From Fallopia convolvulus (Eukaryota; Streptophyta; Magnoliopsida; Caryophyllales; Polygonaceae), in assembly GCA_964016875.1 (NCBI GenBank), contig OZ024733.1, positions 23,231,324-23,295,323 of the forward strand: a stretch of DNA of 64,000 nt. The letters are read 5' to 3'. The notes under the pieces are model-generated. The model was not told the origin of the DNA. It saw nothing but the letters and a program-made list of their open reading frames with translations, and searched no databases. The number at the start of each line of letters is the position of its first letter. Within the stretch, counting starts at the first letter, position 1. This document shows positions 1-10,296 of this stretch, piece after piece. The translations under genes and the position numbers were made by a program.

Positions 1-100
1 ATCATGTAAAACTAGTATTTATTTTGAATTTCTAACCGAGCAATGATATTTTTATATAAAATTGATAATTTTATTGTTATTTAAGTGTACATTGTTATAA

Positions 101-240
101 TTTAAAATCATTAACCGTAACCGACCCTTTATTCTCGGTTAATCGAGGATCGGTTAACCGCGTTTTCGATTCGGTTTTCTCGGTTAACTGATCCTTGATT
201 AACCGAGAATAAATGGTCGGTTAAGGTTAATGATTTTAAA
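101..240. repeat. 60-bp inverted repeat (foldback, probable hAT-type MITE part)
   Basis: Bases 101-160 and 181-240 are reverse complements with about four mismatches over 60 bp, leaving a 20-base loop. Arms and loop are rich in GGTTAACCG. Unpaired copies of the same word (GGTTAACCGAAA, GTCAACCGG) continue to about 290, where the sequence reads GACACCCCTA, resembling the TAGGGGTGTC ends of hAT-like MITEs. The left end probably lies outside the window. The pairing is seen directly; the class is inference. Confidence 0.6.
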
Positions 241-407
241 TAACTAAAACCATGGTTAACCGAAATCACAGTCAACCGGATTTAGACACCCCTAATCTGC
301 CTCGAATCCCACTATATATATTTGTTAGTGCACAATTTCAATCAAGGATCGCACTAATTATGTTCTTCTCTCTTCTCCTTAATTAGTTTCCAGTCTTCTT
401 TCTAGAC

Positions 408-662
408 ATGCAAAAAGAACAAGGGGGTGGGCCCCTTAATCCACCTCCGTTGCCTCAATTAGAAAGGGTTCAAATTGTTGAAATGTGTCGAAATAAGCGA
501 GTAGAGAACGGGTATTCAACTTACCTTCGGAAGGCTATGACTTTACGTATTCATAGGAGAGAAGAGAAGGAAGTTCGAACACATCCTAGGACTGGCCGAA
601 TATCCTGGAATATGGGCGGGATGGTTTCTTGCCCTTCAAGCAAGGCGAGATTTTATCATTAA
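408..662 (+). CDS. Hypothetical 84-codon open frame
   Basis: An open frame from ATG to TAA, with a basic, arginine-rich middle and a proline patch near the N terminus. I recognise no domain. It follows a pyrimidine-rich stretch (361-402) that could be a leader, but nothing else supports expression. It may be a chance frame or a gene scrap in a transposon. Confidence 0.12.
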   Translation: MQKEQGGGPLNPPPLPQLERVQIVEMCRNKRVENGYSTYLRKAMTLRIHRREEKEVRTHPRTGRISWNMGGMVSCPSSKARFYH

Positions 663-1955
663 CTAATGAGATAGAATTTTTACCAAAAAAAAAACTAATG
701 AGATAGAATCCTTGTTCTCCAATGAATTGCCATAAATAATATAATAAAAGATAGGTTGAATCACAACAAATCACCCCTTATCTTACCTTGTTTGCAAAAA
801 CCACTCCTTATGTCGTTATTTACAGGATACCACCCTTTATTATGGTTCGATTTACACACCACCACCCGAATTACTATTTCATCCATTCCTCGTTAAATCT
901 GAATCGAAAAACCGCCCTTTAATATCATGCAAGGCTGAGTTTATTCACACAACAATTCGTAAAGGTTAAGAATTTTTGTTATTAAAAAATTGACATTAAG
1001 ATATTTTTATGACAATTTTTGCCTTTAATAACACTCTTTGTCATCAAAAAATTATCATTAAGTTCTACCAAAAAATTATCATTAATGTATTTTGATGACA
1101 ACTTTTGCCTTAAATAACACTTTTTATCAATATTTATATTATATATACATGATTATAATAGATAATGTCTAATATGTTTTTAACACTATAAATTATTATA
1201 GAATCATGTTGTAGTAAAATACTCTCTTAGGATAAATCACGTGGTTATGTTTAGACCATTAGATTAAAAGAAATGTGTGGTGAGGATTAAAAATAAATAG
1301 GGTGCATAAAATTTGTGTGGGTGAGATATACTTGATTTGCACATAATCTCACTAGATTAATTAAAATCCCTATTTTTTGGCTATAATTATTTATTTCCTT
1401 GATTTGCTAGTATAATTAATTCTCTTTCCTTGTTTTGCTGATTTAGTTCTCTTTCCCCTTCTTGTTTCTTCTTCATCGTCTCTTCTGCTTCTCCTCCATT
1501 TCATTATACCTCCGGTGATTCGGGCTCAATTATTCTCATATTCTTCAATTTCCGGTAAGTATAGATGCAATTTTGAGTTTATGGTGTGATTAATATACAA
1601 ATTATATGTATTTTCTGCTTCATCATCGCTTCTACTTCTTTGTATTTTTGAATCCATAATATGTTCTTGCTAATTTATTTGATTCAATTGCTTGGTCTCG
1701 TGTTTGATTTTTTTTCGTTTATTTAGTCCCACAATCTTATTTCTTAAAACCGAAAATGCGTTTGTTGTTATTGAGTTTGGTGTCGTGTTGATTTCAATTC
1801 GAATCAATATTTCGGTTATTTTTCGTCTTTTTGTTCTATTGATTTTCATTCAAGAAATTCAGTATCGTAGACTTCCTAGATTTAATTTGGTTTTCATAGA
1901 TTTAATACAGTAGATTTCTGATATTTCAATTGCTCAGACTCGTGTTTAAATTATT
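663..1955. other. AT-rich spacer, no gene seen
   Basis: No convincing coding frame. Bases 775-920 read as a run of ACCACCC and AAACCACTCC words, in the style of the long terminal repeats of the Mutator-like element at 52843-54202, but I found no partner arm. Bases 1430-1560 are pyrimidine-rich and end near CCGGTAAGT, which looks like a leader exon with a splice donor; no downstream exon could be assigned. Confidence 0.35.
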
Positions 1956-1959
1956 CGTC

Positions 1960-2480
1960 TATGTATTATATGTTATTCATGCATGTGTATGTTATTATTC
2001 AAACATGTGTGACTTATTATTCATACATGTGTGGCTTGATATTCATGTTGATGTTTCTGGATTTTGTTATTCAATTATGTATGAATTGTTATTCATCTAT
2101 ACGTGTTTTGTTATTCATATGTACATGAATTGTTATTCGTATATACATGCATTGTTATTCATCTATGTATTATTTGTTATTCATGGATGCATCTTTTGTT
2201 ATTCACATATGTGTGACTTGTTATTCATATAGATGTGTTTTGATATCATAAATACATGAAGTAATTTGTTATTCATTTATATGTGTTTTGTTATTCATGT
2301 ATGCATTTTTTGTTATGTGTGTGTGACTTCTTAATCATAGATACATTTTTTATTATTCATATATGTATGAATCCTTATTCATACAAGGGTGGTGTGTTAT
2401 TCATATATTCATATTTTATTATTCATATATGCGTGAATTGTGATTCAGAGATATGTGTTTTGTTTTACAGTTATTCAAGA
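1960..2480 (+). repeat. TTGTTATTCAT minisatellite
   Basis: About twenty imperfect units of roughly 22-25 bases, each with TTGTTATTCAT followed by a variable TATGTATGNNT tail. Open frames here are by-products of the repeat. Similar TTATTCA words reappear at about 9070-9260, beyond the L1 insertion, so both tracts probably belong to one older host sequence that the L1 split. Confidence 0.75.
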
Positions 2481-2549
2481 ATATCGTATCTTGCTATGCG
2501 ATAATTATTTTTTTTGATAAGGAAAGTAATTAGGGTGACCACTAACAGC

Positions 2550-4159
2550 CTAGTGATCTCCCAAGATCATCCTGACGGATGAGGGTAAGTAAACCCGGAT
2601 CATTGCAAGCGAGAAGGAGGAGACACCTCTGAAAGATCCAGCGATGAAGTCCGCCACAGAATTACACTCCCAATAGACGTGAATGATAAACCAATCCTGG
2701 AACCGGGCAAGCAAACAGTGGATATCCGAACGCAGCAGCTCAATCTCACACGGGCAACGCCAGTCACCGAGCACGACCTTGACCAACTGCAAACTATCGC
2801 CTTCAATTTGGATCCGGGGAATGTCACATCTGGTGGCCTCGAGAAGTCCCCGGTGCAAGGCGATGGTCTCGGAAATCAGAACAGACTGTTGATCAATCAG
2901 TCCTCCGTCAAAATGGATGGGGGAGCCATCAGAGTCCCTGAGGATGAACCCGAACGAAGCCACACTATCTACATTCACTACACCATCAAAATTTAGTTTA
3001 ATATAGTCCCTCTTGGGTTTTACCCATTTTGTATGCTTTCTTCTTGCTTCACTACCAATCGTGTGAGTGCGGGGGCTAGAGGAATCCGAAGCTCCAACTT
3101 GTTTCCATTCTTTAACTTGGTTTCGGGTAAATTCAACAATGTTATCAGCATTAGTCAGGTTTGTTCCGTTGTTGTTATCAAAAACTCGCTTATTTCTGGC
3201 GAACCATAGGCTCCACCACGTGTTTATAAGGATTTCCAATTCCTCTTTTGCTAACTTTTCCTTAATTTCTTCGAGGACCTGATGTGCTTTTTTGTCGGCC
3301 AGGGATACCTGGGTAGTAATCCTACGAAGTTTTGGGTTTATAGAATCAATGACTGCTTTTGTAAGGGGGCATGAAAATAGGAGGTGGTTTGTGTCTTCAA
3401 CCTGACTATTGCACGCTTCGCAGCCTTGTGGAACCGGGATATGGTTAGCCGCAAGCCTAGTTTTAGTCGGAAGACCGTTACGAGCCACTTTCCACATGAA
3501 GTTTTTCATTTTGGGGGAAATGTTTAGCCGGTTAATCAATTCTAGGTTAATCTTAGGTTCACATTTGGGTGGAGCCACTGCATTGTCGAGTGAGTGGAGT
3601 ACCATCCATTTTTACTTGGTTGCCAGTATAGTCTGTCCGGTATGTTATTGAATGTGTTAATGATTTTGGAGATTCTTTCGAGGTCATCTTGATTAACAAC
3701 CTGACTCAACTTTTCAATGTTCCATGAGTTATCCTCATTGAGGTACACCTCAATAGGCTTCTCCCAATTAATAAGGGTTTCAACATCGGGCTTTGGGTTG
3801 AGGGGACCATTGCCGGTCCAATTGTCTTTCCAAAATCGGATGGTTTTGCCGTCCCCCACTTGCCAGATGAGTCCCTTAATGAACAAATCTCGTAGGCTAA
3901 CTAACTTGGACCACTGCCATGATGTGTTATGTTTTTTCTTATAGTTTGAGATACTTTTTGTTTTAAGGTATTTTTCAATCACTATTTTGACCCAGAGATT
4001 GTTTGGTTCTGCTAGGATTTTCCAGAATAGTTTCATTTGGAGTGCTTGGTTTATTTCGGCCGCCTTGGCGATTCCCAACCCCCCGTGAGCGCGCTGGGGG
4101 GGGGGCGACAAATGGAACTCCAGCTTATGAGTGGTTTGTAGTTGTTTTTCTTGTTCCAA
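2550..4159 (-). pseudogene. L1 ORF2 C-terminal part: RT-associated Cys domain and RNase H
   Basis: Two overlapping frames (4159-3542 and 3605-2550) carry the end of ORF2. The first holds the W-x-G-DG-xx-IxFWxDxW type motif seen after plant LINE RTs. The second begins with the zf-RVT motif (MKNFMWK, GCEACNSQVEDTNHLLFSCP) and continues to a plant-type RNase H with LNFDG, SETIALHRGL, EGDS and NSVADF, so all four acidic catalytic positions look present. The frame change near 3600 and upstream breaks make it non-functional. The second frame stops at 2550, about 35 bases before the poly(A). Confidence 0.85.
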
Positions 4160-5444
4160 AAGAAGTTTTTGTTAATATCGTCTAGTTCTTTCAAGGTTGA
4201 CTGCGGTAACAAAAACGATTGCATTATATAGTTTGGTTGTGCTGAGAGGTTTGCTTTGATTAGGGTTTTACGCCCCTCTTTGGATAAGGTGTTAACTTTC
4301 CACTTTGTTAATTGGGATCTGGTGCGTAGTATGAGTGGTTTAAAGGTGTTTTGTGTTACTCTCCCGTTAATTATCGGGCATCCTAGATATTTATCCAAGG
4401 CAACTGTGTTTGCAATTTGGAGGATTTGTTTTATCTGCTCTTTTGTGTTGTTGTTTGTGTTTTTGGTAACTTGGTACACGGATTTATGGAAGTTGACTTT
4501 CTGGCCAAATATTTGACAGTAGTCGTCAATAATATCATTAATATTTTTGCAGGCATGGTTATTGCCTTTGCAAAGATGATGATATCGTCCGCAAGTGCTA
4601 GGAAAGGGATTTTTGTTCCATTTCTCGAGATTTGGATCTCGATGCCACTTTTTGGGTTGGTACTCAAAAGGTGGAGTTGTCTTGCCAGAATCTCGGCGGC
4701 AATAATGAATAAATATGGTGATAGGGGGTCTCCCTGCTTGAGGCCCCGTTCGGCGTAGAATTGTTTTGTTGGTCCATTGTTGACTAGTACAGAACAGGAG
4801 ACTGTTTCTACACATTCCCGGATCCAACCCACGAATTTGTCGTGAAAGCCAAATTTGTGGAGAATACCAGTCATGAATTCCCAACTAATCCGGTCATAGG
4901 CTTTTTCCATATCAAGTTTGATTGCAATCCAGCCCTCCCGCCCACGTTTGTTGCGGAAGGAGTGGAAAATTTCATGCACAATGGGTGTGTTATCGTGGAT
5001 ACTCCGATTCTAGACAAATGCTCCTTACATCGGGTGGATTAGTTTGTTTAGGACGTTTTTAAGACGGTTTGTTATAATCTTCGAGATTACTTTGTAAATG
5101 GTATTGCATAGGCTAATTGTCCTGTAATGATTAGTTGAATTAGGGTTTTCACATTTGGGTAGTATTGTTATAAATGTGTGGTTGCTTTGTTTCAAAATCT
5201 TCCCTGTGTGGAAGAATCTTTTAACAACTTTTGTCACGTCCGGTCCAACGATATGCCAATATTTTTTGTAAAAGCTCGTCGACATTCCATCCGGGCCAGG
5301 GGATTTGTCATCCCCAATGTCGAACATAGCATTCTTAATTTCACTGTTTGAAACTAGTTTTGTAAGCTCTGTGTTGTCTGCTTCTGTTATTTCTCTTTTG
5401 ATGGTTTGCGTCATGTCTTGGAGCTTGCTGCGGTTTATTTCCAA
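4051..5444 (-). pseudogene. L1 ORF2 reverse transcriptase domain, frameshifted
   Basis: Non-LTR reverse transcriptase split over three frames: 5444-5025, 4979-4431 and 4884-4051. Visible family motifs are DDKSPGPDG, KLDMEKAYDRISW, GLKQGDPLSPYLF and the active site FLALADDI, where plant LINEs usually read YADD or FADD. The end has GCPIINGR and a fingers/thumb segment. At least two frameshifts separate the pieces. A G9 run near 4099-4107 is one likely slippage point at the junction with the downstream frame. Confidence 0.85.
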
Positions 5445-5494
5445 AGCCCAAAATCGATTTTGGAAGTCCCGTTTAATTTCTGTTTTAATGTTTT

Positions 5495-6675
5495 CTAGTC
5501 CGGATATTTGTGTGCCCTTTGTTGTACGAATTTCTTTAATATTGGTTCCGTTCCTTCTACCGCTGGAAATACGATGGAAGTATTTAGTATTTTTGTCATT
5601 CTAATGTGCGAGTTTTTAGCCCTTTGTTTCCAATAGGAGCTGTGGAAATTAATGAGGCACGATCGTTTCTTCACCAATCTCTCTTGTTTTTGAATTAGTT
5701 GCATGTTTTGGTGTTCAATGATATCTTTCTGGATCTGAAGTAGATTCTCATCTAGTTTTTTGATTTGTTCGAAAATATTTCCAAAGGTATGTTTATTCCA
5801 AGCTTTCGCTTTTGTTTTAATTAGTTGTGTTTTTTTGGTGAGGTTAAACATGTGTGATCCACCTGCGTTGTAGCGCCAGACTTGCATGATGACGTTCTGG
5901 AAGTCTTTTCTAGAGGTCCACATCATCTCAAATTTGAATGGTTGTGCTTTGAAAGGTACTCCAGTTGGGAGTTCGTATGAAATAGGGCAGTGATCGGAGA
6001 ATGAGAAGGCATGGTTTTTTGTTATTATAGACGGGTACCATTGGATTATTTGGTTGCTTATTAAAGTGCGGTCTAATTTCTCGAAAGTAGTATTTTCGAG
6101 GTTTTTGGATCTTCTCCAAGTGAATTTGTTACCAGACGTTGGAATATCACATACGTCACAATCGTTTTTAAAGTTGATAAGTCGTTCAAACCTGGAATGG
6201 TTAGGAATAGCGCCCCTTGCTTTTCGTTTGGGTGTTGGATTTCGTTGAGGTCTCCCATAATGATACAAAGAAGGTTACGATTCTGGACAAACAGTTTAAG
6301 TTTTGTCCAGAACTGGTCTTTGTCTTGTGCCCTTGGCGGAGCGTAGGCAAAAATAATGATCAGTTCATTTTTGGTTTCCAAATTTGTGTAGTGAAACCCA
6401 ATGAAACGATTATCTTTGTGGATAGTTTGGATTCTTTCATTCGAGAGATGTAACCCCTTCCAGAGAACACAGATCCTCCCAGCAAATCCATTTGCTAGAA
6501 TGAACTCAATAGAGTCAAAGCCAGCTTTTTTCCATACTTTACTTTCTGGCGGGTCTTGGGCTTTTGTTTCAATTAATGATATTAGGTGAATATTTTCAAG
6601 GCGGCATAGCGCGTTGATTTCGGTCCAAAATGACCTACGCTTAATGCCCCTACAATTCCACATGTAGATCTTCAT
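5495..6675 (-). pseudogene. L1 ORF2 apurinic/apyrimidinic-type endonuclease
   Basis: Starts at the ATG at 6675 with MKIYMWNCRGIKRR, the usual start of plant LINE ORF2. The exonuclease-endonuclease-phosphatase motifs follow: IETKAQ (catalytic Glu), a GDLNE motif and SDHCPI near the end. A frameshift in the overlap of 6675-6073 with 6268-5495 breaks it. In a live L1 this domain nicks the target DNA to prime reverse transcription. The linker to the RT follows in the second frame. Confidence 0.85.
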
Positions 6676-6979
6676 AAATAACCAACTAGTTTGTGGTTTT
6701 TGGCCATTGGGGGTGGAGAGGTCTCCCTGATAATGTTTTCAAGTATATTGTAATACGCTTATTGGGTGGTTTAGTAGGGGTTATAGGATTGATCGGTTTA
6801 GTAGTCATTTTTTGTTATTTAAGGATTTTATCCCACAACTACGGGTTAACCCTTTTGTTTTTATGTCGATGGAATCCCTGAACTTCCATTGTACATTACT
6901 GTACAAAGGACATAAAGGGTACACTATTGCATAAGCAGTGAAACTCATTTTACAGCTGTATTTTTTTGTGTGTGTGACA

Positions 6980-7600
6980 TCACAAGCGGTCATTTCCTTT
7001 TTTTTCGACAATATTCATCATTTTTTCCATTCTTATATTTTTTTGGTTTGAATTTCTCGAGCTCACGCCGGTAGTGGTGTAAACACGAGAACCAGGAAAT
7101 TTCTTGCCATTTTCTATGGATTTCATGTCGTTGTCTAAGATAACTAGGATTTTGTTTTTAATTTCAGCTAAGGTGCTTTTGGCATTAGCTTGGCTTTTTT
7201 GCCTTTTGGAGGGTAATGCCTTAGGGCATTTCTCTTGGATTTGGTGGTGAGAACATAGTTTGAGAAGTGGTTCAGCACTAAGCCACACATAAGAGGTAGC
7301 GAACTTATCACGAATTTGATTATTGTATACAAAGATGATCCACACAACAACGAAAGATAAAGAAAGTGTAGCATCCTGCACATGATTACAATGCAAACTA
7401 CAACAATTGCACAATCTATAACAAATTTTCGCAAAACATGAAAGGGATTCTTTAAGGTTCAACCAGCTGTTACACTTGTGTTGAGGATGTAGCTTAAATC
7501 TGTAATGATTTTGGCATGGTCTATGCACTAGATTTTTTTTGGTGTGTCCCATCTTGTACATACATTTTTGCACAACATAGGCCTCGTATTTTTCTTGCAT
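6980..7600 (-). pseudogene. Possible L1 ORF1 remnant
   Basis: A 206-codon frame directly upstream of ORF2 on the same strand, where L1 ORF1 belongs. Near its middle a CSHHQIQEKCPKALPSK motif resembles the degenerate zinc knuckle of plant L1 ORF1 proteins, followed by a lysine-rich tail. The N-terminal half is unusually cysteine- and histidine-rich and does not look like a conserved fold. The assignment rests on position plus one weak motif. Confidence 0.35.
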
Positions 7601-8870
7601 GTAAAGGTTGATACCTGCAGAGTAGATAGCCTATAGTGAAGATATCATAAGCTTGTGGTAATCAACACAAGAACCAGTATAAACTATGGTAATAATACCA
7701 CACTTTGGAATGAGATTACACCCACAAACTGATGTAGTCATGAAGCTGCACAGGCTCCAAGAAGAAGTGCAAGCACTATAAAATTGTATAAGAAGTGACA
7801 CTTGAGTGCTATTAGAGACATTAATCCACAAAATAGCATAATTTAAACTGTTGGTGCAGGCACACACACACCGGAACCAACAATAGAGAAAACTAAAGAA
7901 GTCCTATTAAAAGGTTTAAGCCTTTCAAGTGCATAGCATGTGTTCTTCCCACAGTAAACTTTGTGTTTCTGGTTATTAGGATAAGTAACATTGTTAAGGT
8001 AATTGTGGTGGAAAGCCACAGGGGTGGATCTATTAGGGTGTACCCACACACAACAAATCACAATCATGGGTATTCTAATATCAACATAAAGCAAATTGCG
8101 GTTTTGCAGCGTCCAATTCACACTGAAGGGGCAATTAAAAGACAACAACCCTAAAGGAAGAGTAAAAGAGTACCTGACCACAATGACAGCAAGGAGAAAG
8201 AGGTGGAATGAAATAGTAGAGATAAAAGGGGACGAAGAAGAGTGTTTACAATGCAACCTGGAAAGTTTGTGGTGGTAGTAGATCTGAGGACCACAACCAC
8301 GCAGCACGACCGCGGGCCAATCGAGAGACCACAGCCTCCGACGACTCTGCCCCCACCGGCAAGTCCCGGACCATACCAGAAGAAGACGAAAGAGCTGGTG
8401 GCGATTAGGAGCCCTTCTAATGACCGTCAACCTCCTTGATTCGAGGCAACGCCCGTTCATGGCCATCCAATCCCGATACTTTAGAGATTTGATCGGTAAC
8501 ACTTTGAATTCCTCCGATAGCAGAGGGAAAGGGACGGGACTCCGCAGGGGCGTCTGCTTCTCGACGTGATTTTTTGTGCGATTTCTATATAGATCCGAAT
8601 GATTGAGAGTAAATAGGCAGATTGAGATCCATAAGATTTCCATGGAAGAAATCTGATTTGGGGGTAGGCAAATTTGACCACTTTGTTGGTCGATTGTGCT
8701 CGGCTCGCTGTAACGACTGGTTATCGCTACGCAGTGGGACGAACCCGGTGTCGGGGCAGGGTGTTTGTCGGAGGCACAATACTCCAAGAGCGGCGGCGGC
8801 AAGGTGTCGCTAGGGTTTTGTCCAGGTTGATGGGAGAGTTCTTTACGAGGGGTATTATTAGATATTTTTT
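7601..8870 (-). other. Presumed 5' region of the L1 element
   Basis: Lies between the possible ORF1 and the right-hand 17-bp repeat. One long minus-strand frame (8802-7843) is open but has no recognisable domain and low-complexity composition. The far end (about 8300-8830) is GC-richer and looks like untranslated leader. I see no gene here with confidence. Confidence 0.35.
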
Positions 8871-8887
8871 CTTGTTATGCGATAATT

Positions 8888-9856
8888 GGTTTTCACATTT
8901 GCGTGTTCTGGTATGGAGTTATTCGAGAATAGTGAAGAAATGTAAATGGTTGATGTTTGAAGACAAAGACAATGATTTATTTTTCATATTAATGTACATG
9001 CAAATAAATAGATGTACTCTTTATTGGAATATGTATTCGAGATATAACACTTCTTAATTTGTATTATTGGATTTATTCAACTTATTCAAATAAATGCATG
9101 ATATTATTCACAATACTCTTAATTATTTAGAGGTTCATTATATTATTCACAATAATAAGCTTACTTTTTCAAAAAATAGAAAAATACTTATTCAACTAAA
9201 AATAGCAAGTGTGTAATCGATCCTTCCAATATTGTGTGGTTATTCAAAAACATAAAAATACTTATTTAATAAATAATAGCAGTTATGCAATAGACAATTC
9301 CAATATTCTGTTATTGTTTATTGTAAAATGAGAACTTATTCAATACTATAAATATTTAACAATCATCTTCTATTGTTCAAACCATTATATATTATTATTC
9401 GACCGATCATATATTCTTAATCAGAATACAAAAATTACATTTGAGTTAAAAAAGCGCCTATTTAATTTTGAAATTACATTTAAATTTTAAAAAAACGCCA
9501 AATCTAGTTTCAGTTTTAATGATTTGTTTTAAATGATGTGATTTTCTATCCGAAAATATAAAAAATTCATTTTCTTTTAACCACAAAGGAAATCTCTATA
9601 AATTAGTTAACTTTCATATTGATCTCCATCCAGATTTGATTCAATCCCTCCTTCCCCATTTTTCTTATGATGTTGCCTAATTAATCACCGTTGATTGATA
9701 GTAATCCAACGCCTCTCCTTTAACCATACATTGCACCCTAATTTGTATTGTACATTTGTACCTGATCGCTCCCGATTATTATATATATTTACTTAAATAG
9801 GAAATCTATATACTTTTATGATTAAAAATATATAATTTTTATGTTATCTAAATTCC
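8888..9856. other. AT-rich host sequence with TTATTCA words, no gene
   Basis: Very AT-rich, with repeated TTATTCA, ATTATTCAC and CTTATTCAA words to about 9420, then plain AT-rich sequence. It resembles the tract left of the L1 insertion. No coding frame of note. Confidence 0.4.
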
Positions 9857-9874
9857 GCGTAGAGCGCATAAATT

Positions 9875-10048
9875 TTTTTTTTTTGGGTCATTGCCACCCC
9901 AGTTCAGCGGAGAGCTTTGCTCCATCAAACTCTTACGTCAGGAGTTCGAGTCTCGCGAGGGCCCTTTTATTTTTGGGTGGGATCTGCTCTCCCAACAAGT
10001 TCTTTTCTCCTCCACTGAGAATCGAACACTCGACCTCAACGAAGGGAA
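9875..10048 (-). mobile_element. SINE with 18-bp target duplication
   Basis: A 174-bp insertion flanked by perfect direct repeats GCGTAGAGCGCATAAATT at 9857-9874 and 10049-10066. It ends in poly(T) on the plus strand (about 9875-9884), that is poly(A) on the minus strand. Near the minus-strand 5' end is a pol III B-box-like GTGTTCGATTCTC, and a second B-box-like GAGTTCGAGTCTC lies on the plus strand at about 9938-9950. No A box is clear, so the head may be truncated. Class inferred from target duplication, tail and B box. Confidence 0.75.
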
Positions 10049-10191
10049 GCGTAGAGCGCATAAATTATATTACTACTAAAAAACACACATCTTTATTATT
10101 ACAATATAGGCTGTTATATCTTTTTTTTGGTCGAAAGCTAGTTATATCTAAAGAGAATATCTTTATTATTCTTCTAAAAAACATATCTTTA

Positions 10192-10201
10192 TTAGGGTTT
10201 G
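10192..10201 (+). promoter_or_regulatory. Telo-box in the eIF3e promoter
   Basis: TTAGGGTTTG, the reverse form of the AAACCCTAA telo-box, lies 96 bp before the eIF3e start codon, followed by a pyrimidine-rich leader with CTCTCC runs. Telo-boxes are common in promoters of plant ribosomal-protein and translation-factor genes, which fits the gene downstream. Confidence 0.5.
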
Positions 10202-10296
10202 CAATTCTCATATCCTATACTCTCCTCTTGCGCAGTAGTTTGCTCTCTCCTTCGTCCTCGCACTTCAGAACATATCGGCGGCGAAGGGAGAGGACA

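Larger units (their letters stand above)
2507..8870 (-). mobile_element. Near full-length but decayed L1-type LINE retrotransposon
   Basis: On the minus strand, endonuclease, reverse transcriptase, cysteine-rich RT-associated and RNase H domains follow in the usual plant L1 ORF2 order. The 3' end is an A8 run (plus-strand T8 at 2508-2515). The 17-mer CTTGCTATGCGATAATT (2490-2506) recurs with one mismatch at 8871-8887, fitting an L1 target duplication and giving a 6.36-kb element, typical of full length. The 2.2 kb upstream of ORF2 would be the 5' UTR and ORF1. Stops and frame changes show it is dead. Confidence 0.85.

Noticed and set aside
775..980. A complete Mutator-like element related to the one at 52843-54202
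   Set aside because: Only one ACCACCC-rich arm was seen, with no mirror arm or 9-bp duplication.
1930..2504. Two plus-strand open frames of 73-100 codons
   Set aside because: They are translations of the TTATTCAT minisatellite, with repeated YSYIH-like peptides and no conserved start.
7843..8802. 319-codon minus-strand open frame
   Set aside because: No domain, mixed composition, lies in the presumed 5' region of the L1. Kept only as part of that region.
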